A DNA stretch of 64,000 nucleotides from Klebsormidium nitens (Eukaryota; Streptophyta; Klebsormidiophyceae; Klebsormidiales; Klebsormidiaceae): NCBI GenBank assembly GCA_000708835.1, contig DF237079.1, positions 62,001 through 126,000 on the forward strand, in the 5' to 3' direction. This document shows, one piece after another, positions 1 to 16,400 of the stretch. Within the stretch, counting starts at the first letter, position 1, and each line of letters starts with the position of its first letter. The translations under genes were made by a program, and so were the position numbers. Under the pieces are notes generated by a model, which made no database searches, was not told the DNA's origin, and was given only the letters and a program-made list of their open reading frames with translations.

Positions 1-1472
1 CAAATGGGGTTCGTTTACGAGAAAGAGGAGACGCCCCAAACCGCTCGATATTTAGGCAGGCCAAAAAGACTACTCCTTAGATCACGTCTTACAAATGACT
101 GACACTGTGTGTAGTTCAAATTGCTATTGTAAAGGAGCAAGTCACATATGCTAGGATGCCGCAGATTCATAGTTTACCATATAAGAAACAGTAACAGCCC
201 AAGCGGCTTCTGACTCGGGCCACTGGTTGCCCTGAGCCGAGCCGCTCAGCAACGAGCAGGCTTCAAGGTCATTGTTGAAGTCGGTCGGGAATCAAGCCTT
301 GATTCCCGACCTTGAAGGTGCCAGACAAAGATGCGCTCTTTGAGCTGTCAATCACAAACTTAGGGCACTCGGATATATATACAGCCGCGAATCATGAAAC
401 CTCATCATTGAAGGTTTTCGACAATCAACTTTCGAGCGGGTCGTTCGCAACATCGTGAGCTAAAACCCTGTCGTTTTTCTGGTTGTTTTGAATAAACTGT
501 CATCAGCACCTTACCCCGTTGATTGAAGCGCGACGTAAAGGCGATCACCAATACTGCAGGCAGAAATCGGTCACGTTCGGCACGATCACTGGCAACGTAC
601 CTGCAGCCATCTCATGAGCCCATGTGCCCACGCTTACGATGTTTTAGTGCGCGCGCATCCAAGCTAGCCTGCATCTTGGTTGTTAAGTTAAGCGCGTGAC
701 AAACTATATGTGCGTGCCTCTTGGGTGTTGAGCTTTCTAATCGAGGAGAATAATAATTACATCCATGAATGCACAGTATAGTATACTGACTTTCTGCCCA
801 GAGCCGAATGCCTAGGACCTAGCCAAGAGATTTGGAATGCAGGTATACTCACGGCATACACTCGGTCCAGAGGCTTCCGTAAGTTGATGATACGTAAGCA
901 TGAAAGAGGGTCACTAGCGCAGGTTCAACAGACTCCGAGTACCATTGTTGATGAGATCGTCTGCGTCGAACTGACGAGGTCGCGTCTGACAATGGGCCGC
1001 ATGCGCGGAAATGCACATGCAGCCTGGAACCTCCGACATCCACGTGAATGCTTTCAAATCTACTGCATTTGATCGACCGTACTGATGTTGTCGGTCCGTC
1101 TTTGATGTGACAGCGAAACGTGCCATTTCGCTATACGATCCACACCCACGGAAATGAGAGAAGGTGAGGCTGACGTTGGGCTGACGGTGCAACGAAAGGA
1201 AGGGGCGATCAAGCAAAGCTGCTGTCTCGTCACAGAGCGAAGATATGTACCATCTGAATTATGCAACTTGTGAGGCAAAGATCATCATCCTTGGAAGAGG
1301 AAGACAAGTAAACCATTAGCGCTACCTTGTAGCTGCAGCGACCCTCGCAGGTGCGCAGAAGGAAGGAAAGTGTAAGCGAAGTCGGCAGGTTTGCGCGTCA
1401 ACGGCTGTAGCGCCTCTCAAAGATCAGTGTCCAAGACGCTTGCTCTACCTCAGACGCTCTCTGGCGGTCCTG
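1..1472. other. Intergenic region upstream of the NAC-like gene
   Basis: No convincing gene is seen; the short open frames here lack family resemblance. The stretch holds an inverted repeat at 261-316 (listed separately) and a TATA-like run near 370-381. The last few hundred bases are presumably promoter and 5' untranslated sequence of the gene starting at 1473. A CTCAG acceptor-like site at about 1449-1453 means a 5' leader intron is possible. Confidence 0.5.
261..316. repeat. Nested inverted repeat (hairpin)
   Basis: Bases 283-296 and 298-311 are perfect reverse complements, 14-nt arms around a single central base. A second pair, CTTCAAGGTC at 261-270 and its complement at 307-316, overlaps the outer side. 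As RNA or extruded DNA this would form a strong stem. No flanking gene or target-site duplication was recognised, so its role is unknown. Confidence 0.7.
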
Positions 1473-2597
1473 ATGGAAGGTCTGGTGTGCAAGTTGGAAG
1501 GCTGCAGCCGGCCGGTCTATCGTGATGAAGCAACCAATGAGATCTACCTGTTCTGTGGGAGAACTCACAGCAGAAAGTACGAGGAGCTGGTTGCGCAGGC
1601 AGCGGGAAGGCCCATGTGTAAGCTTCCCGGCTGTGACCGGTACGTGTACTACGATGAAATTGCAGAGATAAAACACAACTTCTGTGGAAGAACGCACGCA
1701 AGAGCTGCGGGATCTTTGCAAAGACCTCTCAGGATCGACCCCTCTGCAAGAGCGCGGGAGTTGGCGGGGGAGAAGCTATGCAAGCTGCCGGGATGCTCCA
1801 TAGAGGTGTGCGTTGAGGGAAACCGGGTCCACGACTTTTGCTGCAAGACTCATGCAACGAAAGTAGCGGAATGTCTTGGTCCGCAAATGAAGCCAGGCTT
1901 CCAGCTGAAAGATAAAGAGGCGATAGGGCTGATCCAGAAAAAGCACGACGAAAGACAGGCGCATCAGCTCCCGCATTACATCTTCGAGAGTGACATCTAC
2001 AGCTGCGATCCGTGGGAGCTTTCAGAGGTGAAACGGGCTCTTGAGAACGACCCCAAGACAGAGGACTGGCTCTATTGGGAGGTTGTGCCGGATGGACAAA
2101 TGAAGAGAGAGACTGGAACGTTTCACAGATGGAAAGCTGCAACCGGCAAGGTTACAAGAATAAAAGACGGCAGTGACCGGGAGATTGGATTCAAAAACGG
2201 ACTGGAGTTGGTGTTCAAGATAAAGGACAAGCACAAGCTGGTACTTTCACCTGGCCCCACGGGAGCGACTCAGTTTAGATGGCGAATGGTGGAGTATAGA
2301 GCAGAGGCAGAACGGCTGCAAAAGTGGCGGCTCGTCGTGATATCCAGAGCAGAAGTAGCGGCGCTGGGTCAAAGCGCAGGCGAGGAAGTTGGAGGGACAG
2401 GGCCAGCTCAGACGGATGACGACGTCACGTTGATAGCAGAGGATGAAATCACGATGGAAGGCCAGCTGGAAGCGGGCGGGGGATCCTACCAGGCGGCGGC
2501 TCCAGACATGACGCAAGCGCTGAGCCGGACCGAAGAAGTCGTGGCATTCTACGACGAACGGGGAAGCAAGCGTCAGCGGTCAACCGAGGGAGCATGA
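1473..2597 (+). CDS. Putative transcription factor: three Cys/His zinc-type repeats plus NAC domain
   Basis: Single-exon protein of 374 residues. Three N-terminal repeats share C-x4-C, 15 or 17 residues, then C-x3-H: C6/C11/C28/H32, C49/C54/C71/H75 and C103/C108/C123/H127. The first two close with FCGRTH and the third with FCCKTH, which suggests three metal-binding units. Residues about 138-280 follow NAC subdomains A to D in order: PGFQL near 141, SDIYSCDPWEL at 173-183, RWKAATGKVTRI at 219-230, and FRWRMVEYR at 268-276. These match the family's DPWxLP, YWKATGK and WxMHEYRL blocks but diverge strongly. The C-terminus is acidic and low in complexity, as in activation domains. The frame is also open a little upstream (from 1440) without an ATG, so the first ATG at 1473 is used. 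DNA binding is inferred; the zinc repeats may instead bind protein. Confidence 0.8.
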   Translation: MEGLVCKLEGCSRPVYRDEATNEIYLFCGRTHSRKYEELVAQAAGRPMCKLPGCDRYVYYDEIAEIKHNFCGRTHARAAGSLQRPLRIDPSARARELAGEKLCKLPGCSIEVCVEGNRVHDFCCKTHATKVAECLGPQMKPGFQLKDKEAIGLIQKKHDERQAHQLPHYIFESDIYSCDPWELSEVKRALENDPKTEDWLYWEVVPDGQMKRETGTFHRWKAATGKVTRIKDGSDREIGFKNGLELVFKIKDKHKLVLSPGPTGATQFRWRMVEYRAEAERLQKWRLVVISRAEVAALGQSAGEEVGGTGPAQTDDDVTLIAEDEITMEGQLEAGGGSYQAAAPDMTQALSRTEEVVAFYDERGSKRQRSTEGA

Positions 2598-4287
2598 GGA
2601 GTCTGAGTTGACCGTTGCTCAAGATAAGACAGGTTGAGATTGATGGGCTTACGTCAAGCAGTCTGAACATTGTAGCCTTTTCTGGTTGCTTGGTTGTTTC
2701 ATTCTGTCGAGAAAGTTGGGGTTTCAGAGCCTCAGTTTTGTGCCATCGCCATGATCTTGGTCATCTTTCGATGTTTCATCCAACGATTGCTTTCATAGAA
2801 GATGGGCATACTGGCATGCTTTTCATACGCGCAGTAACAGGATGCTTGACATAGAGCGCGAATCTGTTGCAGCTCAGAGCTTCACGGATATGGCCTTACA
2901 GAAGGTCGCCTTGATTCTTTGAGCTTGATAATCCAGAACTTCGTTCTCGCCTGACGTGTGAATTAGACATACAGCAAGATTGTCTGCGGTCGGGGCATCG
3001 TGCAGCCACCCTGGCGGCTTCATAGAGAACCTCCAATCATTCAACAGCAAAATCAAGCTTCTCCATGCTTGCCGAGACAAACTTTGAATATGTTCAGCAA
3101 CTGAAATTACGCTGCTGTGTGTGTGCAGTCTGGTTCCATGAAGACGGAGCTGGGCCCCGTAATCAGCTTGCACAGAAATCACCGACAAATCGGCTGGTCT
3201 AGCAGTCAAATTGGAAAAAGGACGATTCTTAGCGGCGGCCTGGAGGAGCCTTCACTTTCGTATGTAGATATCTCGAGACGATCGCTTTGAAGACGGTGTA
3301 CATGGACTCCGTTGTGCAGGGCTTCGTCATAGCCAAATATATGCTTTGGATATTTGGAAACCTGCAGCCAGACCAGACTGGATTCTGATCTGTTAAGTTC
3401 ACTGGTCAATCTTCGATCCGAGCTGCAATCGATCATGATACTCCTATGATACTGCTCGACCTGGCTCGACCTCCTGATCATCAAGTTCGTTAGTACAGCT
3501 CAGGACATTATCACGCCGCTATGTTCTAGCTGATCGGCATAGTGCAAATCTGTCGACTTGATAGTGAGATCGAAGCTCAAGCTGAGGGCTATGCCGTGGA
3601 GCTGCATGCAATGATCAGTGCAGACGTAGCATAGCCGCCCTTGTAACAAATATAAGAGATGCGGTGACATGATCCAAAATCATGGAGCTAAAATTGAGCG
3701 ATCGCGAGATTGCATGTATGCCACATGTGTCGCATCAGTTCAAGCATCCAAAGGATGCATGAATGAGCAGCCGCCATCCTTGCTGGCACCAGTAGACATG
3801 CTGTTATGAAGGAAGGGTATGTGTATGTAGAGGGCCCGAAAATGAATGGCGCTTAGTGCCACGTAAACCGCCCTCGATATTCCAGTCATCCGAGGCCGGA
3901 AACGCAATGTATCCGCCCTCAAGAGGGGCTACGATAAAATGGAGGCCCCTTACGTCCGTCCTTACTTAGCGGTTGGTAGTCAACGGATTGACAATCAGCA
4001 GGTGCGGAACTTACTTGCTTCGTTTAGTTAGACAAGCTTTCAGAGCTGATCAACATTTGATAAGGTCAATCATTGCCCAAAAGAGTTCCGTTTGACCACC
4101 AAAGCCCGCTAATGCGCATCGCAGCTGTTTGGTCATGCAGCACACGCTTAGTCCCCGAAGCCACTGTTTGGAGAATCTATATAGCGCCTTTAAGTGTACA
4201 GATGGCAAGGCAAACGTCTGACCCAATTCAGCCGTTATCGAGCGAGGCTTCTGAGTGCATAGGCGCAAAATTAAAGCAGCGAGTCGG
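2598..4287. other. Intergenic region
   Basis: Convergent 3' flanks of the NAC-like gene and the RFC gene. Short frames on both strands show no recognisable protein family, and no RNA gene was seen. Confidence 0.5.
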
Positions 4288-7200
4288 CTACCCGAACGTG
4301 GCTATCAAGAACTTTTTGTAGATGCTCATGAACTTGGCGACGAAGGCTGCAGCAAGAAGCCACCAAGTTAGTCTCAATGTCAACATCGTGCAACTCAGCA
4401 GTGAAGGCAAGCAATGCTTCTTGTAAGCGTTACAAAGAACGCGCCGGTAGAGAGCTTACACGGTGAACGAGGGATGCCCAATTCAATGAAAGAGCGATGC
4501 ACAATTCAAGAATCGAGCGAAGCTTCTCCAAAAAGAGACAGAAACTTCAGCCGAATCTTTTGTTTCATGCATTCTCTAGTTTTATGGTCCCGCTTCGAAC
4601 GCTCTTCCAAGAACACCCATAAGCGGAACAGCGGTATGAGCCCGAAACGGCATTCCTTACATTCTAAGAAAACAAAGAAGTCGCAACATTGGACACGTGC
4701 CTCCATTCTCTGCTTGTGTTTAACATGCAGGTGGATCTGCTGGAAAGAAGGCCACGCCAAAACACGACACCTGCTCACCTTCTAAGTGGAAGATCGCCTT
4801 GGAGCCCTGTTGCATCCGGTGTTCCTGTACGACAAGCCAAGACGAAAGTCAGCAGATTTGCCTTCCAATTCTGACGGGCCTTCTTCAACACTCTAATGCT
4901 TGATCAATTAAGCAACCTTTGGCTCCTCGGCAGAAGGGTCGCCTTCAGTTGGACCAAACGTTGGCACCCCGGACGTCACGAATTCGCAAGCACAATGGAC
5001 CGCTGGAGCAAAATAGATTTCTTCAGCAGGATAAACAAACTCAGACATCAGAAGGAAATCAATTCGAAATAAGAAAAGTAAAAATCAAGATAGGAATTAA
5101 TGTCATTCAGATCCACACTAAGATGGAAATAGTCGTGAGCTACCCACGAAGTTGACTAGGTTGTCATAGGGAGGCGTAAGCAACGAGGAGAGAATAGAAC
5201 GGGGACCGGCGGTCAGGAAAGGCGCTCACGTAGAAAGCCGCCCAATGGCACACCTCGTGCTTCAGCTCCGAGTCGAGCTTCTTCATCAGCTCTAACATCA
5301 ACCGCTGCAGACCAGAACCCGTTGTTTAGTGACGCACTGTTTGACACCAGCCAGCCCGAAGCACTTCCTGGCGTCGTTCTTGCGTTTACATTGACTCCGG
5401 TGGAGTCAATCCAATCCTATCCTAACACCCTTCAACCGGCAGAACCTCTTCCTTGCTGGTCCCGTTAGAGACTGGAGCACAGGCGCTAAAAGAACGTCAT
5501 GAAGTCGACACCGAAGAAGATCCGACTCTTCTCCCAGGAAAGGCTCAACGGCCGGCTCGTTGGTGGAGGTCTAATATCCCCTGCTGACTTGTTTCTTGTC
5601 TCGAGCCCAGGTAATGTGCGCGGAAATAAGCGCAAAGGTCGGTCCGGGCAAAGACGACCGAGCTTACCTTCATGATTACCTCCGGAGGTATGCAGTTCAC
5701 CAGCAACTCGTACAGCTTTCCCCGCACCATAAACAACCTGCAGTTGCAACAAGAGACGCTCAACAGCGTCACGTTGGCAGTAAGCCGTCCAATCTTCGAG
5801 CTCAGGCTTTTCAAGGCGAAGCAAGTTTTAGATAACGCTTGAGCGAGAGTCCACTGCGCGCGGTTCAGAAATACAACCCAAACGGACTGCTTCCTGCCTG
5901 CTGGACAGAGCACCCTGAACACGAAAAGCTCTTCGCAGATTTCCATCCTACCTGACCGTTTCTGCTTCGCATATCGCGGCACCCACTGCTCACCGTTTTG
6001 GGCTCTGTTCGTTGACGATGTCGTTCGCGATTTCGGTGATGTACGCTTCCCAGTCCATAACCTGAACCTGCTGATTGTCGGTGAACGGATACCTGCAGCG
6101 AGAGAAGAGCAGCTCGATTGAACTTCAACAGGAATGCAAGTCGAAAGGGTCTTTCGCACAAGAATTTGCTTTGACTGGGCGTGTGTATCCTGACCAATAA
6201 TGTTGCGTTTGCCTCCTCTAGCGATTGAATAAAGGAAACACGTGAAGTAGCAACATCGAGCGTCACGTAAGCGGGCTAACACGCAGGCTGACAGCAGGCC
6301 CTTGAAGTAAATCCAGTTGCAAAGGTGCTCAAAATTGAATCGTCCTGTTCAGACCACTTGGTGAACTCGTGCAAGCCAAATCCTACCGCAAGTCATGCCT
6401 CGCCAGGTGAAGTCCCTCGTTCCGGGAAACACAAAAAGGAGCTCTCAGAAACTTTATTGACCATTGAGTAGCCGAGTGCCCCACAAGCTCTTAGTCTGAA
6501 ACGTTTTGCAACAAAGGGATGGACCCACGTGCCGAGCTACACAAAAACCGGCCTTGTTCAAAGAAGCAGCTGTCGAGTCCAACAAATGTGCCCCACTGCG
6601 TCAGTAAAACTCTTGTTGAGTTCAATTGAGTAGAATTGCGGATTGTAGATAAGTGACTCACTGCTGCACTTTACAGGCCTCCAGCGAGAGGATCGCCCGC
6701 CGCAGGTTGCGCTGGGAGGCAAGGGCAATCCGGCCCGCAAAAGCGGATGGCAGTGTCAGCCCCTCCTTCTTGGAAACAAAATGTAGGACTTTGATAATCT
6801 GCGGTATAAAAGACGATCGATCGGAAAGTTTCTTTAACAGTTGTTATACATAGAATCGCGCATCGAATTGTTGTCTCTATTGGTGTGGGCTAAATCCCGC
6901 TTGGCAATCCTGTGAATTGGTTGTTTGCTGAACAGTCCTTTTGTGCCTATCGTCTTCTAGCAAAAGGGAGCATACAACCACGAGCCCACCATGGTAACCA
7001 TTCAAGAACGGATATAGCAAACCACAATCAAACGACCTCCTTGTGAGCACCTTAACCATCGCTTCATCGACGATCTGTTCGGCAACATCGACCTCAATCA
7101 AAGTATCCCAATCACGATAACCAAACCTTAACTAGATCAAACGGAGGTTTAGTTTTGCTAACCCACCTCCTCCTGGCTGGGCAGGTTAACCCTTATCGGC

Positions 7201-9002
7201 AGGCATCGGCTGCGCACCGCTTCGATCACTTTGGACGCGCTATTGCAGCAGAGCACCAACCGACATGCCGCGCTGTACTTCTCCATGGTCCGCCGCAGCG
7301 AGTGCTGCGCCTCCTTGCTCAACTTATCGACCTCGTTGAGAACGAGGACTGCGAGGCAAATTTGCAGCGCATAAGGATTCCGGACGAGTTGAGTGATTGA
7401 CCAACCTAGAATGGAATCGGAACTCAAGGAAAGACTTTGTTTAGTTGCTCATTTGATTGGCAATCCTCATAAATCCGAGGCGCCCGATTTAGAAGACGCC
7501 AGACAGCCGGCAACACCTTTTCCAATGTCCTGCTCCTCAATAACCCTCATGACCTTTCGGACAGCGCTTAGCACCTTAACTCTTGTCAATAATCAAACTC
7601 CGCAGCCCTGCCCCACTTCTTTGATCCGTAACCCTCGGCCACTGGCCTTCCCAAGACGAGCTTTTGATACAAAAGTTCCCTAAAGCAACCAATGAAACCT
7701 GGACACAGACTTCAGATCTTGAAACACAACCCGCTGCCCTGCTCACCCTTGAAGCCCTTGACCCCGTCCACTGTGAGCGGCCGGCTCTTGGCCATCTCCT
7801 TGATGACTTCCTGCACTACATACCGGTCCTGGAACCCAACGTCGCTCGGGGTCAGCTCGATATGATAGTTGCTGGACACTGTTGTGAGCTCCAAGTCAAT
7901 CTTGCGCGTCCCGGCCTCCACCTTCCACGCCTTGTTCTCCACTTTGACCTGAGAAGGAGGAGAAACTTTTTAGGAGCGGTGTATGGAACAGGAGGTTTGT
8001 GAAAAGGGCGTAACTTTGATTTGGGCAAAAGTTCGTGGAATCCCGAACAGATGCTATCAATCTTGGTCCTTTAGAACTTGACTCACGGAGCCAAGCGCCA
8101 ATTATGTCGGACCTTCCGGAACTTTTGATTTTTGAATGATTGCTTGCTATTAAGCTCGGCAAAAATCCAAACCCACTTGTCCCAAAAGGCAAAATCCATA
8201 ACAATCTTTTGACCGCTTCGCTCGTAGTGAATGACGAACGGTGTGTACAAGAGAAGCAATGTGAGAGCAAATCCTCCCAAGATGCAACCCGAAGCACAGG
8301 GCATAGAGGCCAACTCCAGCCCATGTGTGCACTCTGACCCACCTTTTCGGCACCGGCACCGTACATATCTCTCAACAGTGCCATGATGAGGGTTTTCTTT
8401 CCAGCACCGGAGGGGCCATAGAAAAGGAGATGTGGGCAGTCTCCAGAAGAAACCTGCATCATCGACAGGCATCCGTTCATTACCTCCTCAGGGCCACAAT
8501 TGCTTCTGGTCATCAAGCTCAAAATGAAAGACCTCTGGGAATGTGGTAAATTGGAGTGCTCTACTGTAAGAACACGCAGAAACAAGTGATGGGACGGGCC
8601 ACCAAAGAGGAATCAGGGGGATCTAAGTACAGCGCTTCATTCCACAAACTAGAAAATGCAGTCGAAAGTGTAAGAATAGAATATGAAGTTTCAAGCTCTT
8701 TGAGAGACGCCGCTTTCCAGTGTTGCTTCTAGTACAGAAATATTGAGTGGGTTTTGAAACTGAGCGGGGAGTCGAGATTGTCATGATATAAACAGGCTTG
8801 AGTTCTTTCAATCGGTTTCATCTAAGAAGGTGCAACACAAAGAGGTTGTCAGTCTCTGAGACCTCCCCATAGCGTCTCAAAAGAACAAGACAAATTCGGA
8901 CACGGGCGCAAAGCTCACCAGGTTTTTGAGGTGCTCAGCTTCTTGCGCATGGACTGTGCACTTCTCCAGAGTGTGCGGGCGGTATTTATCGACCCACAAC
9001 AT
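4288..9002 (-). CDS. RFC5: Replication factor C small subunit (human RFC3 / Arabidopsis RFC5 type)
   Basis: Clamp-loader AAA+ subunit that helps load PCNA onto primed DNA in the nucleus. Ten exons with fully compatible phases: 8919-9002, 8343-8453, 7747-7948, 7167-7348, 6662-6798, 5994-6092, 5668-5737, 5230-5304, 4779-4824, 4288-4346. They encode 354 residues, the usual plant length. It starts MLWVDKYRP, the RFC box. Walker A is GPSGAGKKT (41-49). The Walker B position reads LNEVD (136-140), as is normal for this subunit. The sensor-like SRC motif is at 179-181. The C-terminal collar has CIPPEVIMK, EVCHWAAFYEHR and AFVAKFMSIYK. The closest remembered family pattern is the plant orthologue of human RFC3; plant naming differs between sources, so the symbol is a naming choice. 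No broken exon is seen. Confidence 0.95.
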
Positions 9003-12382
<3,380 letters not shown>

Positions 12383-13438
12383 GCTTTGTAATCCGCTTCT
12401 CTTGTTTAGGAGGTAGGCGCATGCAAATTTCATGATCCTTGGAGTTGAGCGCCCAGTCGGTTAGGTGTCCTGTTCCATGATTGCTTACAGAGGTGGCAGT
12501 GCTCGCAGTTGAAGGTGTAGGCAGCCTGGCAAGAAACTTTCAGTGTTATGAGCTTCAGGCCGCCTGTTTCTAACTGCAAGAGCTTGTGAAGGATCCGTAT
12601 CGAGCAATTCAGTTGATGGCGAGGCTGAGTCCTAAAGTCGAAAAGCCAGAAACTCTCGCTCAGGTTGACGGCAGACTCATAACTTGCGCGAAAACCTCCA
12701 ATTGGCGTGAGTCCGACTAGCCAAAGCCTGCCCAACTTGGTTCCGCAATCGACTCCAAACGATCGTAGACCAGGTTGGTCAGTTCGTTCCTTCGTTATAG
12801 AGGGTTCGAATGCGCTCGTGGATTTTCCCTTGGTCCCTCTGAGAATATATATATGCGGGCCCAGTCCGGTCAGGCGACCGGGCATGCGGGGCCAGGCTCA
12901 GGCTACAACCTTAAGCGTCTTCGCAAACCGTCGATCTGAGTTGGCACATGGATTCCGCGGCTCACTCTGAAATGCGCAGACTCACCATAATCTTGTGCAC
13001 TAGCGTACCCTAGCTTCGATCAATGATCGGAGGGTGCATGCTGGCCATCACATTGGGAAGCTTCGGCAAAATGCATCCTTGCCTGCGCGGCGCATGCAAC
13101 CCTCAAGGTACGCAGCACTCATCCTCCACTAGGTATATAATCTGACGTTGACGATGCGAACCTAGCGGCTGGAAACTGTAGCATGAGAGCCTGTGTCGTT
13201 CATGATTAGCAAAAGCATCATGCATGTGCACGCAGCATGCTACATGACCATGGATCAAACCGAGTCAGGGTGCACTGACGAAAACAGATTTTTCATGCCC
13301 CTCGCACAAGGATCTCAAGTAAAGTCTGCATCGCTCCACGGGAAGTGGTAACACGGCTTCGTTCAACAACCACAGTAAGGCGCTCCTTCAAGTGATCGTT
13401 GAATCCCTGCCTTCAACTAAAGACCGAAAAGCACGTTC
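12383..13438. other. Intergenic region
   Basis: Convergent 3' flanks of the phosphatase and cofactor B genes. TATA-like runs occur at about 12846-12853 and 13135-13140, but no supported gene follows them. Confidence 0.45.
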
Positions 13439-16400
13439 CTAAATCTCATCGTCCTCGTCTTCGAACGGGTCCTTCTCCGGATAGTCACCAACCTGCACGT
13501 ACGATCACGCTGATCAAATCGAAACACGCCGTTATGAATACGAGCTGACGTGACACCCGTCATGGAACGAAACCACTTTTGCCAAGCGCAAAACAACCTT
13601 CGAAACCTCCCTCCGAAGAGGACCTGGGATTGTGCGCCCTCAACCTACCAATCCACGTAACAAAAAACAGAGAAGCTTCTACACCTGGACATCCGACTTG
13701 GCTTCTCAGTGAAGCGTGCGGAAGTTGCTTGGGGCTCTGTTGATCCGCTCACCTTGACCTTGTCCGGTCGGAGCATGCCGCCGTACCCTGGAGCGCACGT
13801 GAAGAAGCGCTCCCCTTTGACACTGCAAGGTGGCCGGCAGACAGGGTCCAGCATGGGCTCTGAATCTTGTGCGCAGAATTTCGACGACTTCCAAATTCGG
13901 ACTTCTATTCTCTCCTCCACACCCGCAAAGAATGGCTCCAAATGGTCAATGAATACATCCGGACGCATGCGAAAAACTGCAAATCAAGCAACTCTTCGTC
14001 CACTTGTACCACTGGGTGGTTCTCCGCCATCGGTCGACGAGCTTGCTAAGTGCCAGAGCCTGAGACAGCCGGATCATGGCATACCGCGACCAGGAACAGT
14101 AGGAAGCTTAACCCACCTGCCGTCGTTCTTGCCAACCGGCTCGTCGTACTTCACCCCAACCCAGTACCCCGGGGGCAGGCCCTTGCAGTTGTTGCCCACA
14201 AACATGACCTCCCCCCGCTTCGCCCCCGGGTCGACTTCGCACCGGTTACCCACCTGCACACGGGCAAGCTCATAGATCGCATCCCTGACTTGAAGGTCGT
14301 TGACATCAGCATCTGAAAGCCCCACGACCCCACTTCCGCCCCCTTGGAACATGGGTGCAGTGCTAACGTCAGCACCCTCGCCCGCCGCAGCTGGGGTAGC
14401 TATCTGCCACGATTCCTTTTGGCGACTCCTCCGTAACGAAGCACTTCTGAAAGGCCCACTGAGTCGGGGACTTTTAGAGGATGTTAGCCATGTTAGCTTT
14501 TTCGGCCTCGAGAACCCAGCAGTTTGAGAACTGGCATACGAGCCAGAAGGCTGGGAGAGACACTTCTAGAGCCGACGAAACAGAAGCACTCAACCGAGAA
14601 GTTTAACTTCGCAGACCCTCCATCGTACACCGCACTAGTCCATCAACAGGTAGAGCACCACTCAATATGCTCAATCCTGGGCAAAACATCTTGGTTCCTT
14701 CTCCTCACCTTGATGCCTTCGGCTAGATCCGCCATGTGATCGGGACCCGGAGCCTGCAAGCGAAACGGCATACAACGTCACGGAATGCTCCTTTTACAAG
14801 CTCGACAAGAGACCAGATACAATGTCCTTATCGTTGCAGCAGTGCTTCAATTAGGTTCGTCGAGCAGGTGGTAAAATGCGTGTCCGGTTAGTGCGAAACT
14901 AGAACGAATCTTTAGGTGACCAAGATACTAGATGTCCAATTTGTAATAGAAATGGAGAAAACGAGCACCTGCCGCTTTGAAGCCACATTCGTTCTAAAAG
15001 GAAGATCTGTTCCAAAAGGTGGAGTATCGGAGCATACCTCTTTCGGAACATACACCTCCCCGTTCCGCTCCGCTAGTTCCTGCACCGTCAAACCGCCATC
15101 AGTTGCCAGCAGCATAGGACTTGAGCATAGATGACAATTCTCATGCAAGCACTCACTGCGTACGGCTCCGCCGCTGCCACAGAAGTCCACCATGTCTTGT
15201 TGGTTGCAGACTTCAAAGGTAGCTGAATCAGGCCCTTCACACATGGACTCCTCCATTCGACAACCGATGGACAATTCGTGCAAAGGAAACAAGGAGGAAA
15301 TTGCAGAAGAGCAATCTGCTTTGAGTATGCGCCCAAAGATCCAAAACCCTGGTAGCTTGTCTTTCCGGACTTGAGTTTCAAGTAGAAACAAGCATGGGTG
15401 ACTGAATAGAAGTTCCTGATTCCCCCTCGTCATTTCGCTCTTCCACAAGGCGCGACCAGCCCCCGACTTGAGCAGGCTCGCACAGCTGAGAAAAGGGGGG
15501 CCGTGTTCACATACGAGTCTGCAAAAGACAGTGAATCGGGCCTGCTTGCTCACCTTTTGTAATGTCCATGTTGGATCCTGAGCTAGCTTGGTCTCCTTGA
15601 ACTTTCTGTACGTAACTGTAGGGAAAACAACTATGTGAGAGGGCCCTTTTATTTCAAAAAGAACAAACCTTTTAGTAGACAGAGGGAGCGGTTGGTAGTT
15701 AACAACTTAGCAACAAAAGGTCGGAGCATCTTGCGTCATAATGATTCTCCACCAATATCGGCGATGGGGAGCTCCTAACGGCTGAACTACATTGAAATCT
15801 TTCAACATGAGCTGACCACAGTGACTCTTCGTAGTCAGTAAGTGGTTCAAGGGCAACCAGTCACCTTCTCTTTTGTTGTATGCTTCCTCAGAAATCTGGT
15901 ACTTCTCCACCAACGAGGTGTCCTCGAGCCACCCTCCCACAGAGTGTGATTGAGGGTCAAGGTCGATGATGTGGATCCGATAACTGTCAGGGGATAAAGC
16001 AAGGTTCCATCAGTTCTTCTCAATATTCTTTGCAGATTTCTCAATATTCCCAGAACTTATAGCGACTGACTTATCCAGCAATCATGTTGCACACTCTTAT
16101 GGCGGATGGTAGACCTTGGTTTTCCAGCCAGAGAAACAATCATTGACTTTTTGTTGCTGCATATTATATTGAAGAAGTGCAAAGCACTCATGCTGTGCTT
16201 ATCTTTGAAGTAAGTGCAAAGCCGGTGATCGCAGTGCAGACCACTCAATTTAGACCAGCCCAATGAACGCACCCATCCTGAGGAGAGTAGAAGCCCAGCG
16301 GCCGCCCGCTGTCGCTCAGGTCCGCAACTTTCTTGCCAGACTCATCAAGGAGTTGTAAGACCATGGACTCCACAGCGGTTCCAGAGTGTGATCTCAAGCG

